From: Streptomyces zaomyceticus
Lineage (GTDB): Bacteria; Actinomycetota; Actinomycetes; Streptomycetales; Streptomycetaceae
Reading direction: 5' to 3'
Assembly: GCF_014656215.1 (NCBI RefSeq)
Contig: NZ_BNBZ01000027.1
Coordinates: 1 to 64,000, forward strand
Length of the DNA stretch: 64,000 nucleotides
Under the pieces are notes generated by a model. The model worked only from the letters and a program-made list of their open reading frames with translations. It was not told the origin of the DNA and searched no databases. This document shows, one piece after another, positions 40,231 through 49,371 of this stretch (positions are counted from its first letter, which is position 1; every line of letters starts with the position of its first letter). The position numbers and the translations under genes are program-made.

Positions 40231-40434
40231 ATGGCCAAGGTGAACGTGGGACTCGACGCCGAACTCGTCGTGGAAGTCATGGTCCTGGCCGGAATCGGCA
40301 ACCCCCAGGACGCCGTCGAGGCGGTGGTCCGCGACTACATCGCCCGAGGGCACCGGACGGAGGCCCGGGCCGTCAGCCGCGACGAGGCCGTGCGCACGGG
40401 CGAGGTCGCCCAGCCGGAACCGCCCCAGGGCTGA
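40231..40434 (+). CDS. VapB-type (DUF2191) antitoxin-like protein without a toxin
   Basis: 67 residues. The N-terminus (KVNVGLDAELVVEVMVLAGIGN) and the following helix match the ribbon-helix-helix-like DUF2191 group of VapB antitoxins, which normally precede a PIN-domain VapC. No PIN gene is adjacent: the next gene is a convergent BCCT transporter. It is either a solitary DNA-binding protein or a remnant. Leaderless promoter seen upstream. Confidence 0.7.
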   Translation: MAKVNVGLDAELVVEVMVLAGIGNPQDAVEAVVRDYIARGHRTEARAVSRDEAVRTGEVAQPEPPQG

Positions 40435-40559
40435 CGGAGGTCGGGAGCACCCGGCCTGCCGCACCGTCCGATCGGCCGCCCGTTCCCCGGGCGCGAGGCC
40501 CTGCCTCCGGTGTACCGAACGGGGCGGCCGGACGGCCGGGCGTTCGCCGAACCCCCCGG

Positions 40560-42248
40560 TCAGCTCCGCGGACCGTCCTCCGGCGGCTCCGTGTCCGTGC
40601 GCGCCTTCGCCGCCCGGCGCAGCCGGTGGTGGCGGGACCCGCCCTGCTCGGTGATCGCCTCGCCGACCAGGGCCCGTACCGCGTCCCCCAGCCCGTGCAG
40701 GGCGTGGTGCCGCGCCGGGCCCGCGCCCGGGTCGTCCCGGAGCTCCCTCAGCAGCGCCCAGCACAGCACCAGCATCACCACCACGAACGGCAGCGCCACC
40801 AGGATCGTCGCCGTCTGCAGCGATTTCAGACCGCCCACCACGAGCAGCACCGCCGCCACGGCGGCCATCAGGACGCCCCAGGCCACCACGAGCCAGGTCG
40901 GCGGATGGAGCGAGCCCCCGCTCGTCAGCGAGCCCATCACCAGCGAGGCCGAGTCCGCGCTGGTGATGAAGTACGTCATCACCAGGAGCATCGCGACGAC
41001 CGAGGTGACCGTGCCGATCGGCAGTGCCTCCAGCATCGCGAAGAGCGAGGCCTCCGCCCCGTCCTTCAGCGCCGTCGCCAGGTCCGCCGCGCCGGTGGAC
41101 TGCAGCCGGATCGCCGTACCGCCCATCACGCAGAACCACACCACCGTCGCCCCCGACGGCACGAGCAGCACGCCCACCAGGAACTCCCGGATCGTGCGGC
41201 CCCGTGAGATCCGGGCGATGAAGGTGCCGACGAACGGCGCCCAGGACAGCCACCACGCCCAGTAGAAGATCGTCCACGCCCCGAGCCACTCGCGGTCGGT
41301 GAACGCGCCCGTACGGCTCGCCATCGGCAGCAGCTGGTGCAGATATCCGCCGACGGAGGCCGGGATCGTGTCGAGGATGTAGACGGTCGGGCCCAGCAGG
41401 AACACGAACAGCATCAGACAGCCCGCGAGGACGATGTTCATCGTGGACAGCCACTTCACGCCCTTGTGCAGGCCCGAGAAGGCCGACAGGACGAAGGCCG
41501 CGGACAGCGACACGATGATGATCAGCTGGGTGGAGGTGGAGTTCTCCACGTCCATGGTCAGATTCAGCCCCTCGGCGACCTGGAGGGCGCCCAGGCCCAG
41601 GCTCGTCGCCGTGCCGAACACCGTCGCGAACACCGCGAGCAGATCGATCGCCCGGCCCGGCCACGAAGCCGCCCGGCGCGCCCCGATCAGCGGCACGAAC
41701 GCCGAGCTCAGCCGGTTGCCGCGGCCCTTGCGGAAGCCCGCGTACGCCAGGGCGAGCCCGGCGATGCCGTAGATCGCCCACGGGGTCAGCGTCCAGTGGA
41801 AGAACGAGTACTCCAGGGCGGTACGGGCCGCCGGGCCGGTACCCGCCGGGACACCGGTCGCCGGGGGAGGGAACAGGAAGTGGGTGAGCGGCTCCCCGAC
41901 CCCGTAGAACATCAGGCCGATGCCCATGCCCGCGCTGAACATCATCGCGATCCACGCCACATTCGTGAACTCGGGCTCCGAGTCGTCCGCGCCCAGCCTG
42001 ATCCGGCCGAACCGGCTCAGCGCGATCACCACGCACAGCACCAGGAAGGTGTCCGCGGCGACCACGAACAGCCAGGCGAAGTTGTCGAGCACCCACCGCA
42101 GGGCCGTGGACGAGGCGCTGTCGAAGGAATCCTCGCCGAGGGCCGCCCAGGCGACGACCGCGACGACGGCCGCCATCCCGATGCCGATGACCTCGAGGTC
42201 GGGAGCGTGGCGCTCCTGAGCTGCCTGTTCACGGGGTTCCGTACTCAT
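40560..42248 (-). CDS. BCCT-family betaine/choline/carnitine transporter
   Basis: 562 residues, about 12 membrane helices. The signature region FYWAWWLSWAPFVGTFIARI followed by SRGRTIREF is unmistakable; MMFSAGMGIGLMFYGVGEPL is the Gly-rich segment of helix 3 region. BCCT carriers take up glycine betaine, choline or related osmolytes, coupled to H+ or Na+. A hydrophilic C-terminal tail of about 70 residues (ending TEPPEDGPRS) may sense osmotic state as in BetP. Start ATG 42248 with CATAGT 8 nt upstream. Confidence 0.92.
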   Translation of the reverse strand: MSTEPREQAAQERHAPDLEVIGIGMAAVVAVVAWAALGEDSFDSASSTALRWVLDNFAWLFVVAADTFLVLCVVIALSRFGRIRLGADDSEPEFTNVAWIAMMFSAGMGIGLMFYGVGEPLTHFLFPPPATGVPAGTGPAARTALEYSFFHWTLTPWAIYGIAGLALAYAGFRKGRGNRLSSAFVPLIGARRAASWPGRAIDLLAVFATVFGTATSLGLGALQVAEGLNLTMDVENSTSTQLIIIVSLSAAFVLSAFSGLHKGVKWLSTMNIVLAGCLMLFVFLLGPTVYILDTIPASVGGYLHQLLPMASRTGAFTDREWLGAWTIFYWAWWLSWAPFVGTFIARISRGRTIREFLVGVLLVPSGATVVWFCVMGGTAIRLQSTGAADLATALKDGAEASLFAMLEALPIGTVTSVVAMLLVMTYFITSADSASLVMGSLTSGGSLHPPTWLVVAWGVLMAAVAAVLLVVGGLKSLQTATILVALPFVVVMLVLCWALLRELRDDPGAGPARHHALHGLGDAVRALVGEAITEQGGSRHHRLRRAAKARTDTEPPEDGPRS

Positions 42249-42360
42249 GTGACCCCACTATGGTGCGAAATATCAGCCGATCCGGGGGTGGCACGCCGTC
42301 CGGCGGTACGGATAGGGTCGGCGACGGCGCGACTGCACGTTCGAAAGCAAGGGATGCAAG

Positions 42361-43512
42361 GTGACGGACGGGGCAGCAACTCAGGTCGCTCACGTGCTCG
42401 TGGCGGCCGACAAGTTCAAGGGCTCGCTCACGGCCGTACAGGTCGCGGAGCGGGTCACAGCAGGACTGCGACGGGTCGTCCCGGAGCTCACGGTGGAGAC
42501 ACTGCCCGTCGCGGACGGCGGCGACGGCACCGTCGCCGCGGCCGTCGCGGCCGGATTCGAACGCCGCGAGGTACGGGTCACGGGACCGCTCGGTGAGGAG
42601 GTCACGGCGGCCTTCGCGCTGCGCGGCACCACCGCGGTCGTCGAGATGGCCGAGGCCTCGGGCCTCCAGCTCCTCCCGCCCGGGGTGTTCGCCCCGCTGA
42701 CCGCGACCACGTACGGCTCCGGCGAACTGCTCCGCGCGGCCCTGGACGCCGGTGCGACCACCGTCGTCTTCGGCGTCGGCGGCAGCGCCACCACCGACGG
42801 CGGCGCCGGCATGCTCGCCGCGCTCGGCGCCCGCTTCCTGGACGCGTCCGGTGCCCCGGTGGGCCCCGGCGGCGCGCCCCTCGCGGAGCTGGCCACGGCG
42901 GACCTCGGAGGCCTCGACCCCCGCTTCGCCTCGGTCGACCTGATCCTCGCGAGCGACGTCGACAACCCGCTCACCGGCCCCAAGGGCGCCCCCGCCGTCT
43001 ACGGCCCGCAGAAGGGGGCCACCCCGGACGACGTCCGCACCCTCGACGCGGCCCTCGCCCACTTCGCCACCGTGCTGGAGAAGGCCATCGGCCCCAAGGC
43101 CGCCGAGGCGGCGGCCGCCCCCGGCGCCGGGGGCGCGGGAGGCATCGGCTACGGCGCGCTCATCCTGGGTGCGAGCTTCCGCCCCGGCATCGAGCTGATG
43201 CTGGAGGTGCTGGGCTTCGCCCCCGCCCTGGAGCGCGCCACCCTGGTCGTCACCGGCGAGGGCTCCCTCGACGAGCAGACCCTCCACGGCAAGGCGCCGG
43301 CGGGCGTCGCCGCCGCCGCCCGCGCGGCGGGCAAGGAGGTCGTCGCGGTCTGCGGTCGTCTCGCCCTGCCGCCCGAGGCCCTCGGCAGGGCCGGCATCCG
43401 CCGCGCCTACCCCCTCACGGACCTGGAACCCGACACGGCCACGTGCATCGCGAACGCGGGCCCGCTCCTGGAGGACACGGCGGCCCGCATCGCCGAGGAC
43501 TTCCTGCGGTAG
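42361..43512 (+). CDS. glxK: Glycerate kinase
   Basis: 383 residues of the GlxK/GarK family, phosphorylating D-glycerate with ATP. Family features: VLVAADKFKGSLTA at the start, VADGGDGT near residue 60, GVGGSATTDGGAGMLAALGA centrally (phosphate binding) and VVTGEGSLDEQTLHGKAP near the C-terminus. Start GTG 42361 with AAGGGA about 6 nt ahead. It ends at a 9-bp GC hairpin. Confidence 0.92.
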   Translation: MTDGAATQVAHVLVAADKFKGSLTAVQVAERVTAGLRRVVPELTVETLPVADGGDGTVAAAVAAGFERREVRVTGPLGEEVTAAFALRGTTAVVEMAEASGLQLLPPGVFAPLTATTYGSGELLRAALDAGATTVVFGVGGSATTDGGAGMLAALGARFLDASGAPVGPGGAPLAELATADLGGLDPRFASVDLILASDVDNPLTGPKGAPAVYGPQKGATPDDVRTLDAALAHFATVLEKAIGPKAAEAAAAPGAGGAGGIGYGALILGASFRPGIELMLEVLGFAPALERATLVVTGEGSLDEQTLHGKAPAGVAAAARAAGKEVVAVCGRLALPPEALGRAGIRRAYPLTDLEPDTATCIANAGPLLEDTAARIAEDFLR

Positions 43513-43522
43513 AACCCCGGGA

Positions 43523-43544
43523 CCGCCGCCCGCACGGGCGGCGG
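43523..43544. terminator. Hairpin terminator between convergent genes
   Basis: CCGCCGCCC (43523-43531) and GGGCGGCGG (43536-43544) form a perfect 9-bp stem with a 4-nt loop; outer CCCGG/CCGGG arms extend it. It lies in the 62-bp gap between glxK and the convergent gene ending at 43575. Confidence 0.65.
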
Positions 43545-43574
43545 ACCGGGCTCCAGGGACTTTCCGGACACCCC

Positions 43575-44189
43575 CTAGCGGACCGAGAGCCGCCGCTCCG
43601 GCTCCCCGGTGCGCGCATCGAGACGCACGGTCATCACCCCGCCCTCCCCGGTCGTGAGGACCAGGGCGTCGGGCCCCGACCAGGCCACCTTCGTCACTAC
43701 GCCGTCGGCGGAGTCACCGTTGAAGGTGCCGACGGTCCAGTGGCGCGCGGTGAGCCCCGACCCGTCCACGACCGACACCCGCCACAGCGGGTCGATCATG
43801 AGCGAACCCTCCTCCACCACGACGTACCGGTCCGCGCCCTCCGGCGCGGCCGTCCGGCCCGTCTCCTGCCAGTCGGCGCCCAGCATCGGGAAGAGGACCG
43901 TCCGGAACCAGACGGCGGCCACGGCCGCGACCACGCACACCGCGAGCACCCGCCTCCGGAGCGGCCCCCGGGCCAGCAGCCGGACCGCCGCGCCGAACAG
44001 CGTGACCGCCACCAGGAAGCTGGGCCAGCGGTACTCGAAGGCGCCGGTCAGGACGAGCAGCCCCGTCGACTCGGCGAGCCGGGGCCCCGCCAGACAGCCG
44101 ACTCCGGCCGCCACCCCGCCGCCCAACAGCACCCGCCCGAGGGTCCGGTGCCGCGGGCGGTCCGTACGTATGTCCGCAGTGATCGTCAC
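43575..44189 (-). CDS. Hypothetical membrane protein
   Basis: 204 residues, no family recognised. Three hydrophobic segments lie at the N-terminal half (TLGRVLLGGGVAAGVGCLAG, PSFLVAVTLFGAAVRLLA, RVLAVCVVAAVAAVWFRTVL), followed by an extracytoplasmic beta-rich domain of about 95 residues (RYVVVEEGSLMIDPLWRVSV to the C-terminus). Start GTG 44189; CAGGAT lies 6 nt upstream, suggesting a leaderless start. Single gene. Confidence 0.6.
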   Translation of the reverse strand: MTITADIRTDRPRHRTLGRVLLGGGVAAGVGCLAGPRLAESTGLLVLTGAFEYRWPSFLVAVTLFGAAVRLLARGPLRRRVLAVCVVAAVAAVWFRTVLFPMLGADWQETGRTAAPEGADRYVVVEEGSLMIDPLWRVSVVDGSGLTARHWTVGTFNGDSADGVVTKVAWSGPDALVLTTGEGGVMTVRLDARTGEPERRLSVR

Positions 44190-44262
44190 GGGCCCATCCT
44201 GACAGGCCCGTTCGACCGCCCGGGGCGCGAGCACCGGTGGCCGCGCGGCCGGTCCGGCGGGC

Positions 44263-45471
44263 TCAGACCGAGCCCCCCGCCGCCGTCAGCCGGAACGCGT
44301 CCAGCGCCAGCGTCATCTCCGTCAGGTCCCGCGGCCGGGACAGCGACCGGGACGTCAACTGCTCCAGCCTCCGCAGCCGGTTGAAGACCGTGTTCCGGTG
44401 GCAGTAGAGACGCCCTGCCGCCCGGCCCGCCGATCCCTCGCACTCCAGCCACGCGTCCAGCGTCTCCAGAAGCACCGCCCGGTCCGCCGGGTCGAGTTCG
44501 AGCAGGCCGCCCAGGACGTCCGAGACCAGCAGACCGGCCATCTCGGGCTGCCCCACCACCAGCGCGCCCGTCATCCGCCGGTCGAGCCGCACGATCTCGC
44601 GGCTCCCCGGCGGACAGGTCCGCAGCGCCAGCTCCGCGAGCCGCCGCGCCCGGCCCAGCTCGGTGAGGCCGACCACCACCGGGCTGATCCCACCGGGCCC
44701 CGGGCACCGCCCGTCGAGGAGCTCCGACAGCGCGTCCAGACCCGTCTCCCCGGCCAGCGCCACCACGCCCAGCTCGCAGTCGGCGCCCATCCGCCACAGG
44801 AACCGCACCCCCTCGCCCTGCACCTGACGGTGGAACGGCTCCCGTTCCTCCCGTCGGTCGTAGCGGAGCACCACCACCGCGTACCGGCCCTGCTCCGGCA
44901 GATCCAGCCCTGCCGCCGCCCGCGAGACCAGCTCGGGCGACCGCCGGCCCTGCAGCAGCGCGTCCAGGAGCGCCTGCAACTGCTCGTCCGTACGGCGGCG
45001 CAGTTCGAGCTCCGTCGTCCGGTACGCCTCCGACGCCGTGTCCGCCTGCGCGTCCACCGCCGACCACACCGTCGTCGCCGACTGCATCAACGCCGCCAGC
45101 TGCGCCGTGTCCGTCCCCGCGCCCTCGATCAGCGCGTCCCAGACCAGATGCCCGGCATGCCGGTAGGCGTGGACGACCAGCTCCAGCGGCATGCCCTGCG
45201 CGGCCCGCCGCCGGCCCATCCGGTCGGCGTGCTCCAGATCCCGCCGGGGCGAGCTCCGCGGCGCCGAGATCATCTCGATCCCGATGCGTATCGCCTCCTG
45301 GGCCTCCTGCCAGTGCTGGTCGTACGGCAGGATCCGCCCGTAGGCGGGCTCGTACGCGTGGAGTTCCCTCAGATGCTCGTCCACCAGTTCCGGCACCCGC
45401 TCCAGAAGCGCCGTGCACGCCTGAGCGAGCACCTTCCAGTCGTCACCGGTCCGCCGTCTGCGCCGTCCCAT
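44263..45471 (-). CDS. PucR-type helix-turn-helix regulator
   Basis: 402 residues. The C-terminal about 60 residues are the PucR HTH (RAAGRLYCHRNTVFNRLRRL). The middle resembles a GGDEF-like CdaR domain without catalytic motif (YAVVVLRYDRREER, then LGVVALAGE). The N-terminal 150 residues are helical (LVVHAYRHAGHLVWDALIEG). Members sense metabolites and control transport or catabolic operons. ATG 45471 is chosen although its ribosome-binding site is weak. It is divergent from the liv operon across 205 bp and is its likely regulator (inference). Confidence 0.85.
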   Translation of the reverse strand: MGRRRRRTGDDWKVLAQACTALLERVPELVDEHLRELHAYEPAYGRILPYDQHWQEAQEAIRIGIEMISAPRSSPRRDLEHADRMGRRRAAQGMPLELVVHAYRHAGHLVWDALIEGAGTDTAQLAALMQSATTVWSAVDAQADTASEAYRTTELELRRRTDEQLQALLDALLQGRRSPELVSRAAAGLDLPEQGRYAVVVLRYDRREEREPFHRQVQGEGVRFLWRMGADCELGVVALAGETGLDALSELLDGRCPGPGGISPVVVGLTELGRARRLAELALRTCPPGSREIVRLDRRMTGALVVGQPEMAGLLVSDVLGGLLELDPADRAVLLETLDAWLECEGSAGRAAGRLYCHRNTVFNRLRRLEQLTSRSLSRPRDLTEMTLALDAFRLTAAGGSV

Positions 45472-45524
45472 GCCCGGAGGATCCACTGCTCCGGCCCCCG
45501 CCGCACAGCCCTGACGCGCACTGT

Positions 45525-45538
45525 TGTGCGCATGCACA
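45525..45538. promoter_or_regulatory. Inverted repeat in the pucR-like/liv divergent region
   Basis: TGTGC (45525-45529) and GCACA (45534-45538) are perfect 5-bp arms with a 4-bp centre, 54 bp before the regulator's ATG. It is a possible binding site for the adjacent PucR-type protein. Confidence 0.35.
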
Positions 45539-45676
45539 GCCCGTCGGCGCACCCGCTGGTCACCGGCAGCGATTCGGCCGCGGAGCGTGGACGCGCGGTC
45601 CGGCGCGGTGTTGGGGTGAGCGCCATCGAACGGCCGAGTAACAAGAAACGGCCGGGACACCGGAAAAAGGGGAACC

Positions 45677-46495
45677 ATGGGAGGTACCGCACCCGCCCTC
45701 GAGGTGACGGACCTGACGGCGGGATACGGGCCGGTACGCGCACTGCGGCAGGTGTCGCTGACCGTGCCGGCGGGTGAGGTCGTCACCGTCCTCGGCGGCA
45801 ACGGAGCCGGCAAGTCGACACTGCTGCGGGCGGTCTCGCGCACCCTGCGGTTCCACGGCGGCGCCGTGGTCTCCGGCACGGTGCGCCGCGACGGCCGGCC
45901 GCTCGACGGACTGCCGCCCGACCGGGTCGTCGCGGCCGGCGTCTCCCAGGTGCCCGAGGGCCGCCAGGTCTTCGCCCGGATGACGGTCGAGGACAACCTG
46001 CGGGCGGGCGCGCTCGGCAGGCGCGGCGGCCGGGCGGCGAAGGCCGCCTCGCTCCGCCGGGTCCACGAGCTCTTCCCGGTCCTCGCCGACCGGGCCCGCC
46101 AGCAGGCGGGGCTGCTCTCCGGCGGCGAGCAGCAGATGCTGGCCGTCGGCCGCGCCCTGATGGCCGCACCGGGCCTGCTCCTCCTCGACGAGCCCTCGCT
46201 CGGCCTCGCCCCGCTGATGGCGGCCCGGATCGCCGACGCGATCCGTGAGATCAACGCCCAGGGCACGGCGGTACTGCTCGTCGAGCAGAACGCGGCGCTC
46301 GCGCTGCGGCTCGCCTCCCGTGCGTACGTCCTGGAGGTCGGCGAGGTCACGCTCTCCGGTCCGGCCGCCGAACTCGCGGCCTCCGACGAGGTGCGCCGCC
46401 GCTATCTGGGCGTCGTCGACGAGGACGCCGCGGCCGACGCGGCCCGCGCCCGCGCCACGCACCCGGTCCTGTCCCGCTGGGAGGAGACGACATGA
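45677..46495 (+). CDS. livF: Branched-chain amino-acid-type ABC transporter, ATP-binding subunit (LivF)
   Basis: 272 residues. Walker A GGNGAGKST, signature LSGGEQQML, Walker B LLLLDEPSLGLAP, switch His position replaced in the usual LivF manner (LLVEQNAALAL). One of two ATPases of a HAAT-family importer. The C-terminal tail of about 30 residues is Ala/Arg-rich. Start ATG 45677 with AAAAAGGGG 4-5 nt ahead. It is first in the order F-G-H-M-K, with overlaps throughout. Confidence 0.92.
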   Translation: MGGTAPALEVTDLTAGYGPVRALRQVSLTVPAGEVVTVLGGNGAGKSTLLRAVSRTLRFHGGAVVSGTVRRDGRPLDGLPPDRVVAAGVSQVPEGRQVFARMTVEDNLRAGALGRRGGRAAKAASLRRVHELFPVLADRARQQAGLLSGGEQQMLAVGRALMAAPGLLLLDEPSLGLAPLMAARIADAIREINAQGTAVLLVEQNAALALRLASRAYVLEVGEVTLSGPAAELAASDEVRRRYLGVVDEDAAADAARARATHPVLSRWEETT

Positions 46496-47295
46496 CGGCC
46501 CCGCCCCCGCCGCCCGGCGAGCACATCCCCGCCCTCGAGGTCCGTGACCTCACGGTCCGCTTCGCCGGCCTCACCGCCCTCGACGGAGTCGGTTTCACCG
46601 TCCGGCCCGGCACCGTGCACGCCCTCATCGGCCCCAACGGCGCCGGGAAGTCCACCTGCTTCAACGTGCTGTCCGGCGTCTACCGGGCCACCGAGGGCTC
46701 CGTCCGCCTCGGCACCCACGAACTGACCGCCCTGCCCCCGCACCGGATCGCGGACCTCGGGGTCGGCCGGATCTTCCAGAACCTCGCCCTGCCGCCCCGC
46801 GCCACCGTCGAGGACAGTCTGATGCTCGGCAGGCACCGGCTGACCCGTACCGGCTTCGTCGCCGCCGGGCTCCGGCTGCCCTCCGCCGCCCGCGAGGAGG
46901 CCCGTCACCGGGCCAGGGTCCGGGAGATCGCCGCCTTCGTCGGACTGGAGCCGCAGCTCGACCGACCGGCGGGCTCCCTCCCGTACGGGCAGCAGAAGCT
47001 CGCCGAACTGGCCCGCGCCCTCTGCATGGAGCCGAAGCTCCTGCTGCTCGACGAGCCCGTCGCCGGGATGACCGCCGACGAGCGGCGCCGTACCGCCTCG
47101 GTCATCGCGGGGGTCCGCGACAGCCTCGGCATCTCGGTCCTCCTCGTCGAGCACGACATGGGCCTGGTGATGCGGCTCGCCGACTCCGTCACCGTCCTCG
47201 ACTTCGGCCGCCGCATCGCCGACGGCGCCCCCGGCGACGTCCAGAACGACCCGGCGGTCGTCCGCGCCTACCTCGGAGAGGAGTCCGCCGCGTGA
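46492..47295 (+). CDS. livG: Branched-chain amino-acid-type ABC transporter, ATP-binding subunit (LivG)
   Basis: 267 residues. Walker A GPNGAGKST, the degenerate LivG signature LPYGQQKLAELARAL, Walker B LLLLDEPVAGM, and VLLVEHDMGLVM with the switch His. Pairs with LivF to power import. ATG 46492 overlaps the livF stop (ATGA). Confidence 0.93.
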   Translation: MTAPPPPPGEHIPALEVRDLTVRFAGLTALDGVGFTVRPGTVHALIGPNGAGKSTCFNVLSGVYRATEGSVRLGTHELTALPPHRIADLGVGRIFQNLALPPRATVEDSLMLGRHRLTRTGFVAAGLRLPSAAREEARHRARVREIAAFVGLEPQLDRPAGSLPYGQQKLAELARALCMEPKLLLLDEPVAGMTADERRRTASVIAGVRDSLGISVLLVEHDMGLVMRLADSVTVLDFGRRIADGAPGDVQNDPAVVRAYLGEESAA

Positions 47296-48182
47296 GCACC
47301 TTCGCCGAGTTCCTGATCAACGGCATCTCCCTGGGCTCGATCTACGCCCTCATCGCCCTCGGCTTCGTGGTCATCTTCCGCGCCACCGAGGTCGTCAACT
47401 TCGCCCACGCCTCACTGCTCCTGGCCGGCGGCTACGTCACCGCCGTGCTCCACGACGAGATCGGCTTCTGGCCCGCCCTGCTCGCCGGCATCGCGGGCGC
47501 CGCGGTGGTCGGCGCGGCCGTGGAGTTCTTCGTGATGCGCCGCCACCGGGGCGGCGACCACAGCGTCCTCGCCATCGTCACCATCGGCGTCGACATCCTC
47601 CTCGCCACCGAGCTGACCCGCCGGATCGGCACCGACATCCTCGCCCTCGGCGACCCGTGGGGCGACGCGGTCGTCTCCGTCGGAGGGGTCACCGTCGCGG
47701 AGACCCGGATCGCCGCCCTGCTCGCCGCGGGCCTCCTCATCACCGCGTTCCTGCTCGCCTTCCGGTACACCTCCTGGGGCGTCGCCATGCGGGCCGCGGC
47801 CGAGAACCAGGAGACCGCCGCCCTCATGGGCATCCGGCTCGGCCGGGTCTCGCTCGGGGCCTGGGCGGTCGCCGGCGGGCTCGCCGCCGTCGCCGCCCTC
47901 TTCCTGACCGTGTTCCCCACCCCGGGCCTGGAACGGGCCACCTCGCTCGCCGCGCTCAAGGCCTTCCCCGCCGCCATCCTCGGCGGCCTCGACTCCACCA
48001 CCGGCGCCCTCGTCGGCGGTCTCCTGGTCGGCGTCACCGAGTCGCTCGCCACCGGCTACCAGGGCGACCTGGCGTTCCTCGGCCGGGGGATCGGCGACCT
48101 CGCCCCCTATCTCGTCATGGTCGCGGTGCTCCTGATCCGCCCGGCCGGACTCTTCGGCACGAAGGAGCTCGCCCGTGTCTGA
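47292..48182 (+). CDS. livH: Branched-chain amino-acid-type ABC transporter permease (LivH)
   Basis: 296 residues, about 8 membrane helices. LINGISLGSIYALIALGFVV is the family's N-terminal helix pair, and RAAAENQETAALMGIRLGRV is the cytoplasmic coupling loop contacting the ATPases. GTG 47292 overlaps the livG stop (GTGA). Confidence 0.92.
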   Translation: MSTFAEFLINGISLGSIYALIALGFVVIFRATEVVNFAHASLLLAGGYVTAVLHDEIGFWPALLAGIAGAAVVGAAVEFFVMRRHRGGDHSVLAIVTIGVDILLATELTRRIGTDILALGDPWGDAVVSVGGVTVAETRIAALLAAGLLITAFLLAFRYTSWGVAMRAAAENQETAALMGIRLGRVSLGAWAVAGGLAAVAALFLTVFPTPGLERATSLAALKAFPAAILGGLDSTTGALVGGLLVGVTESLATGYQGDLAFLGRGIGDLAPYLVMVAVLLIRPAGLFGTKELARV

Positions 48183-49371
48183 GACCCTCGCCCGGAGCGG
48201 CCTGCGGGTCCGCACCCCCTCGGTCTACGGGTGGGCCGCCGCCGGCCTCGTCCTGGTCGCCCTGCCGTTCTACCTCGACCGGTTCTGGCTCCAGGCGGGC
48301 CTGTTCGCGATGGCCGCCGCCCTCGGCGCGATCGGCATCAACCTGCTGACCGGCGCCACCGGACAGCTCTCCATGGGGCACGCCTTCTTCCTCGCCGTCG
48401 GAGCCTACGGCTACTGCGCCTTCGCCGGGGACGGCACCGACGGACTCGCCGGGCTTGGCCTGCCCGGCTGGCTCGCCGCCGTCCTCGCGGTCGCCCTCTC
48501 CGGCCTGGCGGGCGGGGTGTTCAGCCCCATCGCCGGACGGCTGCGGGGCGCGTACCTGGGCATCGCCACCCTCGCGCTGATCTTCATCGGCCAGCACGTG
48601 CTGTTCAACGCCCACGACCTCACCGGCGGTTACAACGGCCGCGCCGTGCCACCGCTCTCCCTCTTGGGCCTCACCTTCGACGACACCGAACTCCTGGTCG
48701 CCCAGGTGCCGTTCGGTGCGGTGGAGAAGCTCTGGTACCTCGGACTGATCCTGCTCCTCGGCGGGGTGCTCTTCGCCCGGGGTGTCCTCCGGGGCCGCCC
48801 CGGCCGCGCGATGAACGCCATCCGGGACCACCGGATCGCCGCCGGTGTCATGGGCATCCCGGTGGCCCGCTACCGCGCCGCCGTCTTCGTCCTGTCCTCC
48901 ATGTACGCGGGCCTCGCCGGGGTCCTGCTCGCCCTGGTCTTCCAGCGCACGGTGCCGGAGTACTTCGGCATGGCGCTCTCCCTGGAGTACCTGGCCATGA
49001 TCGTCATCGGCGGTCTGGGCTCGGTCGCGGGCGCGGTGGCCGGAGGCGTCTTCGTCTCCCTGCTGCCGCAGATCCTCAACCGGTACAGCGACGCGCTTCC
49101 CCTGGTCTCCGCCCCGGGGACGGGCGGCATCGCGCCGGGGGAGGCCTCGCGCTACCTGTACGGCGCCGCCGTCGTCGCGGTGGTGCTCTTCCTGCCCGGC
49201 GGTCTGGCCAGGCTGGCGGCCCGAAGGCCCGGCCGGCCCGAGAACCCGCCGCCCACCGCCCCCACACCCACCGCCCACCCACCCTCCGAACCCCCACCCT
49301 CCGAACCCCCGTCCACCGACATCCCGTCCCACGCACCCTCGAACAACGAACCCTCAGGGGAGGCACGATGA
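48175..49371 (+). CDS. livM: Branched-chain amino-acid-type ABC transporter permease (LivM) with Pro-rich tail
   Basis: 398 residues, about 9-10 membrane helices. NLLTGATGQLSMGHAFFLAV and MNAIRDHRIAAGVMGIPVAR (coupling loop) are LivM signatures. After the last helix comes an unusual tail of about 45 residues rich in Pro, Ser and Glu, with the imperfect repeat PPSEPPPSEPP. GTG 48175 overlaps livH by 8 bp; its own end overlaps the binding-protein start. Confidence 0.9.
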   Translation: MSETLARSGLRVRTPSVYGWAAAGLVLVALPFYLDRFWLQAGLFAMAAALGAIGINLLTGATGQLSMGHAFFLAVGAYGYCAFAGDGTDGLAGLGLPGWLAAVLAVALSGLAGGVFSPIAGRLRGAYLGIATLALIFIGQHVLFNAHDLTGGYNGRAVPPLSLLGLTFDDTELLVAQVPFGAVEKLWYLGLILLLGGVLFARGVLRGRPGRAMNAIRDHRIAAGVMGIPVARYRAAVFVLSSMYAGLAGVLLALVFQRTVPEYFGMALSLEYLAMIVIGGLGSVAGAVAGGVFVSLLPQILNRYSDALPLVSAPGTGGIAPGEASRYLYGAAVVAVVLFLPGGLARLAARRPGRPENPPPTAPTPTAHPPSEPPPSEPPSTDIPSHAPSNNEPSGEAR

